Source of the DNA: Vibrio casei
Lineage (GTDB): Bacteria; Pseudomonadota; Gammaproteobacteria; Enterobacterales; Vibrionaceae
Length of the DNA stretch: 64,000 nucleotides
Assembly: GCF_002218025.2 (NCBI RefSeq)
Contig: NZ_AP018681.1
Span: 992,001 to 1,056,000 of the forward strand
Direction: 5' to 3'
In this document: positions 63,094 through 64,000 of the stretch, one piece after another
Position numbering within the stretch: position 1 is the first letter of the stretch
Layout of the letters: the number at the start of each line of letters is the position of its first letter
The notes under the pieces: generated by a model
Told to the model about the DNA's origin: nothing
The model's database searches: none
The model's input: only the letters and a program-made list of their open reading frames with translations
Translations under genes and position numbers: made by a program

Positions 63094-63962
63094 TGACTCG
63101 TTCTCAATGGCGCACTGTTAAAAGTAAATGTTTCCGCGGCCTTTGTTATGGAGCGACCGGACTGGGTTTACTCATTCTATCTATTATCGTTTACAGCTTA
63201 TTGTCTAAAGGTTTACGTGGATTAAACCTGTCTACTTTTACCGAATCAATGCCAAGCCCAGGAGGTGAAGGTGGTCTTGCTAATGCCATCGTCGGTAGCT
63301 TGATGATAAGTATCGTAGGTATTGCCATCGCGATCCCTATTGGTCTATTAGCGGGAACTTGGTTATCTGAATATGGTAAAAACTCAAAACTGGCAGATAC
63401 GATTCGATTTTTAAATGGCATGTTAATGAGCTCGCCATCTATCCTCATCGGTTTATTTATCTATGAAATTTGTGTCAAACCAGCAGGCAGTTTCTCTGGT
63501 TGGGCTGGTTCATTCGCGTTAGCCGTGATTGCCCTGCCAATGATCATTTCAACCACTGAAGAGATGTTGAAGTTAGTGCCTAAAAGTATTCGTGAAGCCG
63601 GAGCAGGTCTTGGTTTACCAAAATGGCGCGTCACCTTATCACTTAGTTACCGCAGTGTTGGTGCTGGAATTTTGACCGGTGTGTTGCTGTCATTTGCTCG
63701 TATTTCGGGTGAAACCGCACCACTGCTTTTTACCGCACTGAACAACACTTTTATGTCACTTGATATGAATGGCCCAATGGCAAATTTACCTGTCACTATC
63801 TACCGACTCGCCATGAGCCCTTATGATTCATGGAACGACCTTGCTTGGACCGGAGCATTAATCATTACGGTTGCAATTTTACTGCTGAATGTGGCTTCTC
63901 GGGTACTGCCGACCATGCTTGCAAAATATGCACAACTTAAACACCAGAAGAAGCAAGGATAA
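63093..63962 (+). CDS. pstA: Phosphate ABC transporter permease PstA
   Basis: 289 residues, six helices. SPSILIGLFIYEICVKPAGSFSGWAGSFALAVIALPMIISTTEEMLKLVPKSIREAGAGLGLPKWRVTLSL holds the typical PstA core with the EAA-like loop. It overlaps the pstC stop by one nucleotide (TAATG), giving coupled translation. Confidence 0.96.
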   Translation: MTRSQWRTVKSKCFRGLCYGATGLGLLILSIIVYSLLSKGLRGLNLSTFTESMPSPGGEGGLANAIVGSLMISIVGIAIAIPIGLLAGTWLSEYGKNSKLADTIRFLNGMLMSSPSILIGLFIYEICVKPAGSFSGWAGSFALAVIALPMIISTTEEMLKLVPKSIREAGAGLGLPKWRVTLSLSYRSVGAGILTGVLLSFARISGETAPLLFTALNNTFMSLDMNGPMANLPVTIYRLAMSPYDSWNDLAWTGALIITVAILLLNVASRVLPTMLAKYAQLKHQKKQG

Positions 63963-63966
63963 AATC

Positions 63967-64000
63967 ATGAACGAGACTGCATCGACGGTTATCAATCATC
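63967..64000 (+). CDS. pstB: Phosphate ABC transporter ATP-binding protein PstB (N-terminal fragment)
   Basis: Only the first 11 codons (MNETASTVINH) are inside the window, four nucleotides after the pstA stop. The identity rests on pstSCAB gene order; the ATPase motifs lie beyond the edge. Confidence 0.7.
   Translation, partial: MNETASTVINH

Overview
The window reads as chromosomal DNA of a marine Vibrio or close relative (Vibrionaceae, Gammaproteobacteria). The base composition is AT-rich and genes are dense. Vibrio-type markers include an ectA-ectB-ectC-ask operon, a CsrB-type sRNA with a GacA/VarA box, YibL, Rof, a PmrAB/CarRS-like system beside dgkA and eptA, and a Pho-boxed pstSCAB operon. 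Urease plus a urea ABC transporter is less usual in the genus. I do not name a species. No prophage, transposase, CRISPR array, rRNA or complete tRNA was seen.

Layout. 1-3555: ectoine operon on the minus strand (ask partial), with a candidate operator palindrome upstream of ectA. 3.8-7.4 kb: assorted single genes (small membrane protein, LysE exporter, Gfo/Idh/MocA oxidoreductase, GNAT acetyltransferase, an unknown). 7.43-8.01 kb: a CsrB-family sRNA with 25 GGA motifs, a promoter and a GacA/VarA box. 8.0-17.1 kb: RhlE helicase, YjiH-like membrane protein with a CRP site, YibL, DUF445 protein, GST, RDD protein, Rof, an MFS transporter and an M23 peptidase. 17.5-23.8 kb: urease operon ureDABCEJFG (minus) with a sigma-54-like promoter and two copies of a dispersed palindromic repeat. 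24-30.7 kb: a His/Cys-rich secreted protein and a Met-rich cupredoxin, SDR, YcaQ-like glycosylase, VOC protein, cold-shock protein, MscS channel and a small lipoprotein. 30.9-36.9 kb: urtABCDE with a near-perfect sigma-54 promoter and a candidate NtrC site. 37.1-40.4 kb: an unknown protein and a polar amino-acid ABC transporter. 40.6-50 kb: a galactan/galactooligosaccharide locus (LacI regulator, secreted GH53 galactanase with a lectin tail, MsmX/UgpC-type ATPase, cytoplasmic GH2, two permeases, binding protein). 50.2-53.7 kb: EAL phosphodiesterase, LysR regulator and ureidoglycine aminohydrolase. 53.9-59.4 kb: two-component system, DgkA, EptA and a GT9 glycosyltransferase, with 11-bp-phased repeats in front of eptA and the GT9 gene. 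59.7 kb to the end: Fpr and pstSCA(B).

How it fits together. Three themes stand out. The first is nitrogen scavenging: urea uptake and urease both carry sigma-54-type promoters, and ureidoglycine aminohydrolase feeds a purine pathway that can end in urea. The second is galactan use, from extracellular endo-cleavage to import to cytoplasmic beta-galactosidase, with a candidate operator motif shared by the LacI gene and the transport operon. The third is envelope and stress adaptation: ectoine, MscS, lipid A phosphoethanolamine with DgkA recycling, and phosphate uptake. No wholly new system is evident. The most rewarding signals are regulatory DNA elements and a few unrecognised small proteins.
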